Shown here piece by piece: positions 8,203 to 15,567 of a DNA stretch of 43,704 nt (position 1 is its first letter; each line of letters starts with the position of its first letter). The notes below the pieces were generated by a model. It was not told where the DNA came from and did not search any database. It was given only the letters and a program-made list of their open reading frames with translations. This DNA is from Oerskovia turbata (GTDB lineage Bacteria > Actinomycetota > Actinomycetes > Actinomycetales > Cellulomonadaceae), in contig NZ_JOFV01000022.1 of NCBI RefSeq assembly GCF_000718325.1, positions 1 to 43,704 on the forward strand, read 5' to 3'. The position numbers and the translations under genes were made by a program.

Positions 8203-9824
8203 GGGAGCTCCTTGTCGTGGTTCGCCGTCGTGCGGGAGGTGCCCGACGGCGGGCGGGCGACGACCGTGTGCGCGGGTCGTTCCCGCCGGGTCGCTTCCTG
8301 GTCGATCTGGTGGGAGGCCTGGCGCAGGTCGCGCAGCGAGGCCCAGTGGTGACGGTTCGCCTCACGGACCGCGGTGAACACCGTGGCCTGAGCGTCGTGC
8401 AGCGTGCGGAGACGAGGGTCCGGCTCGAACCGGTGCGTGTCGGTGCCCAGCCGTCCGGTCGCGGCGCGCAGGTCCGGGGCGCGACCGGTCGCGACGAGGA
8501 CGAGGGCGGCCACGCCTCGCACGCCCAGCTCGGCGACGGTGGAGCGCTCGACGGGACGACCCGTGACGTCGGCGACGATCTCGCACACGAGCGAGGACTG
8601 GGCGCCGCCGCCGCACAGGCGCACGGTGGCGTCGTGGTCGACGCCGAGGAGGTCCATGCACTCCCGCAGCGAGAGGGCGATCCCCTCGTAGACCGCGCGA
8701 AGCAGCTGGCCGGGTGTCGTGCGGACCGAGAGGTTGAGCCACGCGGCCGACGCGTCGGTGTCGACGAACGGGGCACGTTCGCCGCTGACCCCGGCGTAGG
8801 GGAGGTAGAGGACGCCGCCTGCGCCGGCGGGTTCGGCCCGCACGATCCGTGCGACGTCCTCCCAGTCGAGCGAGTCGAGCCCGGTGACCTGCCGGGCCCA
8901 GTCGAGGTTCGGGGTCCCGTTCATGGGGGCGAGGCACTCGACGACGTGGTCCGACTCGCCGAGCGCGACCGTGATGACGGGCAGGTCGGCCGGAGCACGC
9001 GGACCGTCCTGGACGGCACCCACGAACGCCGTGGTGCCGAGGATCGCGTAGACCTGCCCGGGGTCGATGACCCCGAGCCCGACGCCACCGGCGGGGGTGT
9101 CGACCATGCCCGTGGCGACGGGCAGGCCGACCGGTAGCCCGGTCTCCCGCGCGGCGGCCGCGGTGACGTGCCCGGCGACGGTTCCCGGGGGGAGCAGCGG
9201 CGGCAGCAGTCGCTCGAACCGTTCGTGGCCGAGCCCGGCCAGGAGTCTGGGCGAGTACGTGCCCTGCGCCACGTCGAGGTACGTGCGTGAGGCCTCGGAC
9301 GGGTCGGTCGCCCGCCGGCCCGTGAGCCGGAAACGGATCCAGTCCTTGCAGTTGAGGTGGGTCGCGGCTGAGCGCACGAGCCCGGGGTCGTTCTCCTCCA
9401 GCTCTTCGAGGAGGACGGGCAGGGCGCCGGGGAACAGCGCAGACCCCGTGATCTCCCGGACGAGCGCGCCGCGGCCGTCGCGCCCCCACGCGGCGACCCG
9501 AGGCGCGGCGCGTCCGTCGAGCCAGAGCAGAGCGGGGCCGACGGGCCTGCCGTCCTCGTCGACGAGCCACGCGCCGTCACCCTGCCCGGTCACGGCTGCT
9601 CCGATGAGCTCGACGTCACCCGCCTCGTCGCACGCGGCGCAGATCGTGGCGGCGACGGCAGACCAGACCTCGTCCATGTCCTGCTCGGCCCGGTCGGGGC
9701 GGGGGCGACGGATGCGGACGGTGGACCGCGAGGATCCCAGCACCTCCCCGTCGAGCGAGAGGACGACGGACTTGACGGAGGTGGTCCCGGCGTCGATGCC
9801 GAGGACGGCAGGCGTACGAGTCAT
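8199..9824 (-). CDS. FGGY-family ketose/polyol kinase
   Basis: A 541-residue sugar kinase with the FGGY N-terminal ATP-binding block LGIDAGTTSVKSVV, the VTGQGDGAWLVD and LLWLDGRA blocks, and the C-terminal FGGY signature region LRLAxYEGIALSLRE...LCGGGAQSSL. The overall pattern, including APMNGTPNLDWA, is closer to L-xylulose and erythritol kinases (LyxK/EryA-like) than to glycerol kinase. The last ~45 residues are a basic, low-complexity tail with no family counterpart that I know. It is the second gene of the operon, 37 bases after the permease. It is expected to phosphorylate the ketose (or polyol) for the class II aldolase. The exact sugar is not determined. Confidence 0.87.
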   Translation of the reverse strand: MTRTPAVLGIDAGTTSVKSVVLSLDGEVLGSSRSTVRIRRPRPDRAEQDMDEVWSAVAATICAACDEAGDVELIGAAVTGQGDGAWLVDEDGRPVGPALLWLDGRAAPRVAAWGRDGRGALVREITGSALFPGALPVLLEELEENDPGLVRSAATHLNCKDWIRFRLTGRRATDPSEASRTYLDVAQGTYSPRLLAGLGHERFERLLPPLLPPGTVAGHVTAAAARETGLPVGLPVATGMVDTPAGGVGLGVIDPGQVYAILGTTAFVGAVQDGPRAPADLPVITVALGESDHVVECLAPMNGTPNLDWARQVTGLDSLDWEDVARIVRAEPAGAGGVLYLPYAGVSGERAPFVDTDASAAWLNLSVRTTPGQLLRAVYEGIALSLRECMDLLGVDHDATVRLCGGGAQSSLVCEIVADVTGRPVERSTVAELGVRGVAALVLVATGRAPDLRAATGRLGTDTHRFEPDPRLRTLHDAQATVFTAVREANRHHWASLRDLRQASHQIDQEATRRERPAHTVVARPPSGTSRTTANHDKELP

Positions 9825-9861
9825 GCCCGATCATCTTCCCTTCGGGGGTCGCGGCGCGGGC

Positions 9862-11235
9862 TCAACGACCCACGACCGTGCTGTCGACCGCGGTGGTCCC
9901 GGGGCCCGAGGTGGTGGTCCGGGGGTCGTCGTCCGCGCTCGCTCCGAGGGTCGCGCCGTCGGAGGCCCCTGGGAGGTGGTCCGCAGCCTCGATGCCGGGT
10001 TCGCGCAGCAGGAACGTCAGGAACAGGCCGACGACGTAGAAGCCCGCGAGGATCCAGACGACAGGAGCGACGCCCAGCGGGACCACGAGGGCGGCGACCG
10101 CAGGCCCGACGAAGTTCGACAGCCCTGCGCCGAGGTTCAGGACCGCGACGGCGGCCGCCTTGTTCTGGGGCGCGAGGAGCGGCACCACGGCGGACAGCGG
10201 GACGTACATGCCGAGCGCCAGCCCGTAGACGATGCCGAGCGCCATGATCACCGGGAAGTTCGCACCCAGGCCCTGCGGCACGTAGTAGAAGCCGAGCACC
10301 GTGATGGCGGTCGCGAGACCACCGCCCCAGGCGATGACGTTGATGCGGCCGAACCTGTCCGACGCGTATCCGGAGACGAGGTTGGCGGCCACGTTGGCGA
10401 GCAGCATGGTTCCCCAGATCGAGGACCACTGCGCCTGGGTGAAGCCGACGGTGCCGACCATGTAGACGCCCAGGAACACCGCGAACGAGTAGTAGGAGAT
10501 GGTGTTGATGAGGCGGACGGCGCCGCCCACCGCGACCTTCGGGCGGTCCCGCATGATCGTGATGCTCCGGACGAGGCCCTTGACCGTCTCCTCGCGGCTG
10601 ATCTTGTGGGCTCCCGAGCGGGTGCGGACGAGCAGCGCGACCATCACGGTGGCGACGACGACGAAGGCGAGCGCCGACCAGAGCGTCCCGAGCGACCCCA
10701 GGGGGTCGATGGCGCCTGCGACGAAGTACCCGCTGATGACACCGAGGCCCATCGCGTTGAAGAACCAGTACCAGCCGACGGCCTTGCCCATGACGGCGTT
10801 GGGGGTCTCCATGGTGACCCAGACGAGGAAGCCGTACGCGAAGAAGGGGTAGCCGATGGCGCGGACGGCGTACGCGAAGACCATCACGGGGTAGTTGCCG
10901 GGCATGACGCCGAACGCGAGGAAGACGACCTCGAACACGATCCAGACGGCTGCCCCGAGCAGCATGACGCGGCGGGGGCCCCACGCTTCGGCGAGGGCTC
11001 CTGCGAGCCAGGCGGAGACGGCGACGACGATGCCGTAGGCGCTGAAGAGGCCCGCGACCTGTCCGGCGCTGAATCCGCCCTCGGTCAGATAGTTGGACAG
11101 GAAGCTGAGCTCGATCCCGTCGCCGACCATGAAGAGCATGAGGGCGACGAACCCCCAGGCGAGCGGTCGGGAGATCCCTTGAGAGGTGAGGAAGCGGGCG
11201 AACGCTCCGCCGGCTGGTGCTTCGACACTGGACAT
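9862..11235 (-). CDS. MFS polyol permease (RbtT/DalT/CsbX-like)
   Basis: This 457-residue, 12-helix transporter carries the hallmarks of the polyol permease family. The first helix contains VGDGIELSFLSNYL, followed by YGIVVAVSAWLAG, a VRAIGYPFFAYGFLVWV helix and GKAVGWYWFFNAMGL. The central block GGAVRLINTISYYSFAVFLGVY closely follows ribitol and D-arabitol transporters. The C-terminal 40 residues are hydrophilic. It is the first gene of the operon, behind a TTGACA/CACAAT promoter and SorC-type operator half-sites, with AAGGAGGAG before the ATG. The likely substrate is a pentitol or related polyol, but related CsbX/YoaB proteins are poorly characterised. Confidence 0.88.
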   Translation of the reverse strand: MSSVEAPAGGAFARFLTSQGISRPLAWGFVALMLFMVGDGIELSFLSNYLTEGGFSAGQVAGLFSAYGIVVAVSAWLAGALAEAWGPRRVMLLGAAVWIVFEVVFLAFGVMPGNYPVMVFAYAVRAIGYPFFAYGFLVWVTMETPNAVMGKAVGWYWFFNAMGLGVISGYFVAGAIDPLGSLGTLWSALAFVVVATVMVALLVRTRSGAHKISREETVKGLVRSITIMRDRPKVAVGGAVRLINTISYYSFAVFLGVYMVGTVGFTQAQWSSIWGTMLLANVAANLVSGYASDRFGRINVIAWGGGLATAITVLGFYYVPQGLGANFPVIMALGIVYGLALGMYVPLSAVVPLLAPQNKAAAVAVLNLGAGLSNFVGPAVAALVVPLGVAPVVWILAGFYVVGLFLTFLLREPGIEAADHLPGASDGATLGASADDDPRTTTSGPGTTAVDSTVVGR

Positions 11236-11254
11236 GCGACTCCTCCTTGAGTCA

Positions 11255-11292
11255 TGTACATTTGTTCATGTGAACGAACGGTGGTTCAACCA
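11255..11292. promoter_or_regulatory. Cluster of SorC-type operator half-sites
   Basis: Three overlapping or adjacent dyads lie between the divergent regulator and permease. TGTACA-TT-TGTTCA (11255-11268) matches TGAACAnnTGTTCA with one mismatch. GTTCATGTGAAC spans 11264-11275. TGGTTCAACCA spans 11282-11292. TGAAC/GTTCA half-sites are typical of SorC/DeoR-type sugar regulators. The cluster lies downstream of the permease -10 box, so bound repressor would block elongation or open-complex escape. Confidence 0.6.
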
Positions 11293-11319
11293 TTGTGAGC
11301 CAACTTCGCGTCGTGTCAA
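11292..11319 (-). promoter_or_regulatory. Promoter of the polyol operon
   Basis: On the minus strand a perfect -35 TTGACA (11314-11319) and a -10 CACAAT (11292-11297) are separated by 16 bases. The operator cluster follows immediately downstream, then AAGGAGGAG and the permease ATG. Confidence 0.6.
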
Positions 11320-11416
11320 GACCGGTCGGGCGTGCCGACCCGGCAGGAGGTGCCTGCCGACGGGTGTCGTCGCAGGTGAGATAGCCTGAGGGCACCCGGC
11401 GAACGGAGGTGCGTGG

Positions 11417-12379
11417 ATGCGAACGGATGATCACCAGATGATCGGACGCGTCGCGCGCCTCTACTACGAGCACGGGCTCACGCACGCGGAGATCGCGTCG
11501 ATGCTCGACGTGTCCCGGATCAAGGTCACGCGCATGCTCGCCGACGCCCGGCGCCGCGGGATCGTCGAGATCACGGTCCACAGCGACGAACGGCCCTTCG
11601 CCGACCTGGAGGAAGCGCTCGTCGAGCGCTTCGGGCTCCAGAGCGCCTGGGTCAGCCCGTCGGGGAGGTCCGACGACGACCGCGCCGCCGCCTCGCTCGC
11701 GCTCTCGGGCGCCGACGCCCTCGGCGCGGTGCTGCCGCGCGCCCGACGCGTCGCCGTCGGGCTCAGCCGCTCGGTCGCAGCGAGCATCGCGCAGCTCCGG
11801 CCGCTCGAGCTGCCCGAGCTCGAGATCCTCCCTCTCGCGGGCAGCCGAGCCGGCCGCGCCAACGGCGCCGACCCCCACGAGCTCGTCACCTCGCTCGCGC
11901 ACGTCACCGGCGGCACCCCCTTCCACCTGCCCGCCCCGCTCATCGCGGCCGGCCCCGACGCCGCAGCAGCCGTCCGCGAGGACCCCGACACCAGAGCGGT
12001 GCTCGAGGCCGCGGCCGCAGCCGACGTCCTGGTCGTCGGGATCGGCGGTAACCAGCGTGCTGCCCAGGCCCTGCGGAGATGGATCACCGAGAGCGAGTTC
12101 GAGGCGCTGCGCGACCTCGGAGCCGTCGGCGACGTCTCGGCACGCTTCTTCGACGCCGACGGCAACACGGTCCACGGTGAGGTGGACGAACGTGTCGTGA
12201 GCCTGACGCTCGACGAGCTGCGCTCGATCGACGTCCGGGTCGCCATGGCCGGTGGCCCCGAGAAGCGCGACGCGCTGTTCACCGCCCTCGCCTGCGGGCT
12301 GGTCAACGTCGTCGTGACCGACGTCGACAGCGCGACGGACCTGTTGGAGCGCACGGCGCCCAGCGCCCGGACGGCCTGA
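11417..12379 (+). CDS. SorC/DeoR-family sugar-binding transcriptional regulator
   Basis: A 320-residue regulator with an N-terminal helix-turn-helix (about 10-45: ARLYYEHGLTHAEIASMLDVSRIKVTRMLADARRRGIV). It is followed by the SorC sugar-phosphate-binding domain, which includes ARRVAVGLSRSVAASI, DVLVVGIGG and a C-terminal VAMAGGPEKRDALFTALACGLVNVVVTD, the family's characteristic ending. The start is the ATG with GGAGGTG 6 bases upstream and a TAGCCT -10 box at 11382-11387. It is divergent from the polyol permease and almost certainly controls that operon through the half-sites at 11255-11292. The effector is probably a phosphorylated intermediate made by the FGGY kinase, as in other SorC systems. 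Confidence 0.9.
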   Translation: MRTDDHQMIGRVARLYYEHGLTHAEIASMLDVSRIKVTRMLADARRRGIVEITVHSDERPFADLEEALVERFGLQSAWVSPSGRSDDDRAAASLALSGADALGAVLPRARRVAVGLSRSVAASIAQLRPLELPELEILPLAGSRAGRANGADPHELVTSLAHVTGGTPFHLPAPLIAAGPDAAAAVREDPDTRAVLEAAAAADVLVVGIGGNQRAAQALRRWITESEFEALRDLGAVGDVSARFFDADGNTVHGEVDERVVSLTLDELRSIDVRVAMAGGPEKRDALFTALACGLVNVVVTDVDSATDLLERTAPSARTA

Positions 12380-12464
12380 CGGCTCGCTCCGAGGGCTCCG
12401 CGAGGCGTGGCGGTGCCAGGACCGGCACCGCCACGCCCCGCGCGCCCCAGGGTGCGCACCCGGG

Positions 12465-12959
12465 TCAGACCTCGCGCAGGACCTCGCGCGCGAACTTCGC
12501 GGACCGCTCGCGCAGACCCTCGATGCGACGCTCGACCAGGCCCGCGGGGTCCTGACCTGCTTCGACGACGGTCGGCTTGCGGCGGACGTTCTTCGAGCAC
12601 TCGAACGTCGTGCAGATCAGGGTGCCGATCGTGTCGCCGTTGCGCCCGGCCGCACCGGCCCGGCGCACGACGTACAGCGACACGTCGTCGGTCGCGACGA
12701 CGTCCTCGCACCACGCGCACACCGCGCGGCGGCGCGACGCCGCACCCTCGGGGGCGCGCAGCGCGAGCCCGACCAGCGTGTCGTCGACAGGCACGACCGC
12801 GTAGGCGCGCAGCGGCGCCTTGCGGTCGACCCAGCCCAGGTAGTCGAGGCGGTCCCAGCGGAGGTCCGCGAGGTCGGACGGGAGGGTCAGCTGCGAGGAC
12901 TCGCGGCGCGAGGCGTTCACGAAGGACGCGCGGATCTGCTTCTCGGTCAGGGGGATCAT
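12465..12959 (-). CDS. FBP-domain (EF-G-binding-like) zinc-finger protein
   Basis: A 164-residue protein related to the C-terminal treble-clef domain of fibronectin-binding/FusB-like EF-G-binding proteins. It begins MIPLTEKQIRASFVNASRRE and has the conserved LDYLGWVDRKAPLRAYAVV strand block. Four cysteines are placed for zinc: CAWCED (about 82-87) and CTTFEC (about 117-122). Related FusB proteins bind EF-G and free it from the ribosome; whether this short actinobacterial form does so is unknown. The ATG at 12959 was chosen because homologous sequence starts there, while the upstream extension is Pro/Arg-rich and unlike protein. It is convergent with the SorC gene and stands alone. Confidence 0.8.
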   Translation of the reverse strand: MIPLTEKQIRASFVNASRRESSQLTLPSDLADLRWDRLDYLGWVDRKAPLRAYAVVPVDDTLVGLALRAPEGAASRRRAVCAWCEDVVATDDVSLYVVRRAGAAGRNGDTIGTLICTTFECSKNVRRKPTVVEAGQDPAGLVERRIEGLRERSAKFAREVLREV

Positions 12960-13387
12960 GGTTCTACGGCTCTCGTGCAGGAGGGGGCCGTCCCGCCCGC
13001 AGCGGCCCAGGACCGACAGGTCGGGCGGGGGCGGAGGACGGCACGTCGGGGTACGCCGGTGGTCGCGAGGACCCACCGGGGAGGGGACCCGCCGAGGTAC
13101 GCCGATCGTCCGGTGAGCCTCGAAGGTTCACCGGTGGGTGGCGCCGTCGGGCGTCAGGCGTGCTGGGCGGGCCTGCGGCCCGCGCCCGAGCAGGCCAGGA
13201 CGGCCGCCCCGCTTCCTCGCTGCATGAAAGATGCGCTCCCGATCAGTGGCCGGGGCTCGTCCCACGGCACAGCTCACCGTCGATCGTACGCCCGGGCACC
13301 CGTATCTCCCACGAGAATTCTGGGGAGGTGCTGCGGAGGCGGGTCGCCGCCCATGCACGTGACGACGACCCGCCCGCTGCGCAGGGT
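12960..13387. other. Intergenic stretch with no gene seen
   Basis: These 428 bases lie between the FBP-domain gene and a short basic ORF, both on the minus strand. I see no credible coding frame. It contains GC-rich hairpins, including an 8-base stem at 13339-13346/13366-13373 that could end the 34-residue ORF, and a GCGGGC/GCCCGC hairpin at 13167-13183. The promoter of the FBP-domain gene should also lie here, but I cannot place it. Confidence 0.4.
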
Positions 13388-13492
13388 CTATCGCTTGCGC
13401 ACCTTCGCGGTGGTCTCGGCTGCCTTCTCGCGCTTCTGTGCGCGCTTGTCCTTCAGGGAAAGCGACGGCTGCTTCTTGTCGTTCTTGGCCAT
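13388..13492 (-). CDS. 34-residue basic protein
   Basis: A short frame translates to a 34-residue protein that starts MAKNDKKQPSLSLKDKRAQK and ends KVRKR. It holds 13 Lys/Arg and only three acidic residues, with no hydrophobic segment, so it is a soluble and probably helical nucleic-acid-binding-like peptide. The ATG is preceded by GGAGGTGA at ideal spacing, one of the strongest Shine-Dalgarno sequences in the window. The codons used (AAG, GAC, CTG-type) look like a highly translated gene. I do not know its function; ribosome- or RNA-associated small proteins have similar composition. It is transcribed alone between two intergenic regions. Confidence 0.7.
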   Translation of the reverse strand: MAKNDKKQPSLSLKDKRAQKREKAAETTAKVRKR

Positions 13493-13624
13493 GTGGCTCA
13501 CCTCCTTCCAGCCTGCAGGTGAACCGGCCACCATAGCCAAGACCCACAGGAAGTCCAGTCCGGCGTCGGGACGCGCCGAGGAACCACCGCGGAGGCCGTG
13601 AAAGGAGGCGTGGGGCCCCCGCGA

Positions 13625-13675
13625 CCCCCTTCAGGAACGCGGACCCCTCAGGAACGCGAGCCCTTCAGGACCGCG
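13625..13675. repeat. Three 17-base tandem repeats at the VOC gene end
   Basis: Three imperfect copies with the core CCC(T)TCAGGAACGCG start near 13625, 13644 and 13661, with a period of 17 bases. Each carries TCA, that is TGA on the minus strand, at 13631, 13648 and 13665. Because 17 is not a multiple of three, the minus strand gets a stop in each frame. The third copy includes the real stop of the VOC gene. Confidence 0.65.
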
Positions 13676-14081
13676 CGCCCGACGACGACCCACCCTGCGG
13701 CGTGACCCCCTCGACGAGGACCAGCTCGTGACCGTCCGGGTCGAGCACGTGCGCGAAGGACTGCCCGCTCGTCGCGTCGGTCGTCACGGGGACGTGAGGC
13801 GTGACGCCCAGGACCGCGAGCCGCGCGACCGTGCCACCCAGGTCGTCGACGTACAGGACGAGGGCGGGGGCGCCGTCGGACCCGCCAGGAGACGTCCCGT
13901 CCTCGACACCGAAGAGCCACAGCCCCGGGTCGGGGACGTCGCCCGGGCCCACGTGCAGCAGCCGGAAGCCGTCAGGGCTCGCGTCGTGCAGCGTGCGGAA
14001 CCCGAAGGCGTCCGCGTAGAACGCCGCCGAGGCGTCGAGGTCGCGGGACGTCAGGACGAGTCGACCGATCCGTACGCTCAT
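13665..14081 (-). CDS. VOC (glyoxalase) family protein
   Basis: A 138-residue VOC-fold protein. The first module runs from RLVLTSRDLDASAAFYADAFGFRTLHD. The second begins near 73 with ALVLYVDDLGGTVARLAVLGVTPHVPV and ends FAHVLDPDGHELVLVEG, where the glutamate is a usual metal ligand. The organisation is that of small glyoxalase/dioxygenase-like enzymes with unknown substrate. The ATG lies 6 bases after a TACGGT -10 box and lacks a Shine-Dalgarno sequence, so translation is probably leaderless. It is divergent from the rhomboid-like gene with only 84 bases between the two starts. Confidence 0.85.
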   Translation of the reverse strand: MSVRIGRLVLTSRDLDASAAFYADAFGFRTLHDASPDGFRLLHVGPGDVPDPGLWLFGVEDGTSPGGSDGAPALVLYVDDLGGTVARLAVLGVTPHVPVTTDATSGQSFAHVLDPDGHELVLVEGVTPQGGSSSGARS

Positions 14082-14087
14082 GCCCCC

Positions 14088-14093
14088 ACCGTA
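14088..14093 (-). promoter_or_regulatory. -10 box of the second VOC gene
   Basis: TACGGT on the minus strand is 6 bases from the ATG at 14081, giving a leaderless arrangement. Confidence 0.5.
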
Positions 14094-14153
14094 GGGGAAC
14101 GGCCGGCCAGGGGACAGGGCCGGCTTCCGGGCGCTCGCGGCCGCGTCCCGGCG

Positions 14154-14159
14154 TAGCGT
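14154..14159 (+). promoter_or_regulatory. -10 box of the rhomboid-like gene
   Basis: TAGCGT lies 6 bases from the ATG at 14166, giving a leaderless arrangement that diverges from the VOC promoter. Confidence 0.5.
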
Positions 14160-14165
14160 GACGGC

Positions 14166-14852
14166 ATGACGGACGGCCCCACGGGCGGCGCGACACCCGC
14201 TCACCTCCTGCATCACGCCCTGGCCGACCTGTGGCGAACGGTCCGGCGGGCCGACCTCGCGATCGTCTACTGCTCCGTGGTGCTGCTCGTCGCGATCGTG
14301 CTGTGGATGCTGCCCGAGGGCACGCGGGACCAGGTGTACGAGGACACGAGCACCAACCTCGCAAACCTGCGCGACCGCCCGATCTCGGTGCTGCTCGCGA
14401 GCGCCTTCGTCATCTCCTCGCCGAGCGAGGTGCTCCTGGTGCTCCAGCTCCTCGTGGTCCTGGCCTACGCGCAGCGCTTCGTCGGGCGGCTCGCGTCGCT
14501 CGCGGTGGGGTTCATGGGGCACGTCGGCGCGACGGTGTTCACGGCCATGGTCCTGACGACCGGGATCTTCCACGGCTTCGTGAACCCGAGCGTCGCGACC
14601 GTCGACGACGTCGGCGTCAGCTACGTCATGGCGACCGTCATGGGCTTCCTGAGCGTCGTCGTGCCGAGGCGCTGGCGCTGGTGGTGGGTCGCGTTCGTCG
14701 TCGTCTACTGGGTGGGGCCGGGCCTCGTCGTGCGGAACTTCACCGCGGTCGGGCACACGACGGCGCTCGTCGTCGGGCTCACGGTCGCGTTCGTCGCGGG
14801 CCGGACCCGGCAGGCGGCCGGGTGGTCGGGGGACGTCCCGGGGCGGCGGTGA
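14166..14852 (+). CDS. Rhomboid-like membrane protein
   Basis: A 228-residue protein with about six membrane segments (near 31-49, 74-102, 110-133, 150-166, 172-188, 195-212). The stretch TSTNLANLRDRP after TM1 and the following SAF are typical of actinobacterial rhomboid-like proteins. A serine in a GVSY motif (S152) and a histidine in the last helix (H197, VGHTTA) sit where rhomboid proteases carry their Ser-His dyad, so activity is possible but unproven. Classical GxSG is absent. No peptidase partner or substrate is suggested by the neighbours. Confidence 0.75.
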   Translation: MTDGPTGGATPAHLLHHALADLWRTVRRADLAIVYCSVVLLVAIVLWMLPEGTRDQVYEDTSTNLANLRDRPISVLLASAFVISSPSEVLLVLQLLVVLAYAQRFVGRLASLAVGFMGHVGATVFTAMVLTTGIFHGFVNPSVATVDDVGVSYVMATVMGFLSVVVPRRWRWWWVAFVVVYWVGPGLVVRNFTAVGHTTALVVGLTVAFVAGRTRQAAGWSGDVPGRR

Positions 14853-14923
14853 CGGAGCCGCTCGACGGGTCGTCGGACCGGACGAGAGCCCGCACGGGAC
14901 GCGGCCGGGACGTCCCCGGGAGA

Positions 14924-15463
14924 TCAGGCCTTGCGCCGCACCGAGGGCGCACCGGGCGTGAGCCCGGCGACGAGGTTGAACGCCCCGGTGAGGAGGTTGA
15001 GCGCGACGACGCCGACGACGTCGACGATCTCGCGGTCGCTGTAGCCGTGGTGCCGGAGGGTGTCGACCTGCTCGTCGGTGATCGACGTCGGGTCGCGGTA
15101 GACCTGGACGCCGAAGGCGACGATCGCGGCGACCGCGGGATCGGCGGACCAGCCGTCGTGGGCCAGCGCGATCTCGTCCTCTCCGGCTCCGAGGGCCCGA
15201 GCGGCCCCGACGTGCGACGCGAGGCACAGGCCGCAGCCCTGCTGCGCCTGGACGGCGATCGAGACGAGCTCGCTGGTCCTGCGGTCCAGCTTGGCGCGCC
15301 TCATGGCACGGCTGAGCTGCAGGTATCCACCGAGCACGGCCGGGGAGTGCGCCATCGTCGAGACCATGTCACCCACGCTGCCGTGGCGGTCCACGAGCTC
15401 GGCGAGCAGGTCCTTCGAGGCGCCCACGGTGGTCTCCGGGGTCAGGCGGGAAAGGCGGGGCAC
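14924..15463 (-). CDS. Carboxymuconolactone decarboxylase/AhpD-like protein
   Basis: A 179-residue all-helical protein of the AhpD-like superfamily. The redox motif is CGLCLASH, with the cysteines and following histidine placed as in alkylhydroperoxidase AhpD. The AhpD glutamate is seen in TSELVSIAVQAQ. The C-terminal ALNLLTGAFNLVAG is also typical. It probably reduces peroxides or acts as a carboxymuconolactone-type enzyme. I prefer the GTG at 15463 because AAGGAG lies 6 bases before it; the GTG at 15478 would add five residues but places AAGGAG inside the gene. A terminator-like hairpin separates it from the stress protein upstream. Confidence 0.85.
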   Translation of the reverse strand: MPRLSRLTPETTVGASKDLLAELVDRHGSVGDMVSTMAHSPAVLGGYLQLSRAMRRAKLDRRTSELVSIAVQAQQGCGLCLASHVGAARALGAGEDEIALAHDGWSADPAVAAIVAFGVQVYRDPTSITDEQVDTLRHHGYSDREIVDVVGVVALNLLTGAFNLVAGLTPGAPSVRRKA

Positions 15464-15513
15464 AGCAGTCTCCTTCACGTCGAGGGGAACGGAACGGGGC
15501 GGTGGGTCCGGTG

Positions 15514-15549
15514 CCGGGTCCGCCAGGCAGGAGCGCCTGGCGGACCCGG
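15514..15549 (-). terminator. Hairpin after the universal stress protein gene
   Basis: A perfect 15-base stem (CCGGGTCCGCCAGGC at 15514-15528 with 15535-15549) closes a 6-base loop. It begins 18 bases beyond the universal stress protein stop on the minus strand. No U-tract follows. Confidence 0.7.
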
Positions 15550-15567
15550 GCGGTCACCGAGGAGCGG

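Noticed and set aside
6506..8776. Aldolase fused to a 550-residue N-terminal extension
   Set aside because: The extension is antisense-like Arg/Ser-rich sequence over the dehydrogenase and kinase genes. The ATG at 7132 has a good ribosome site.
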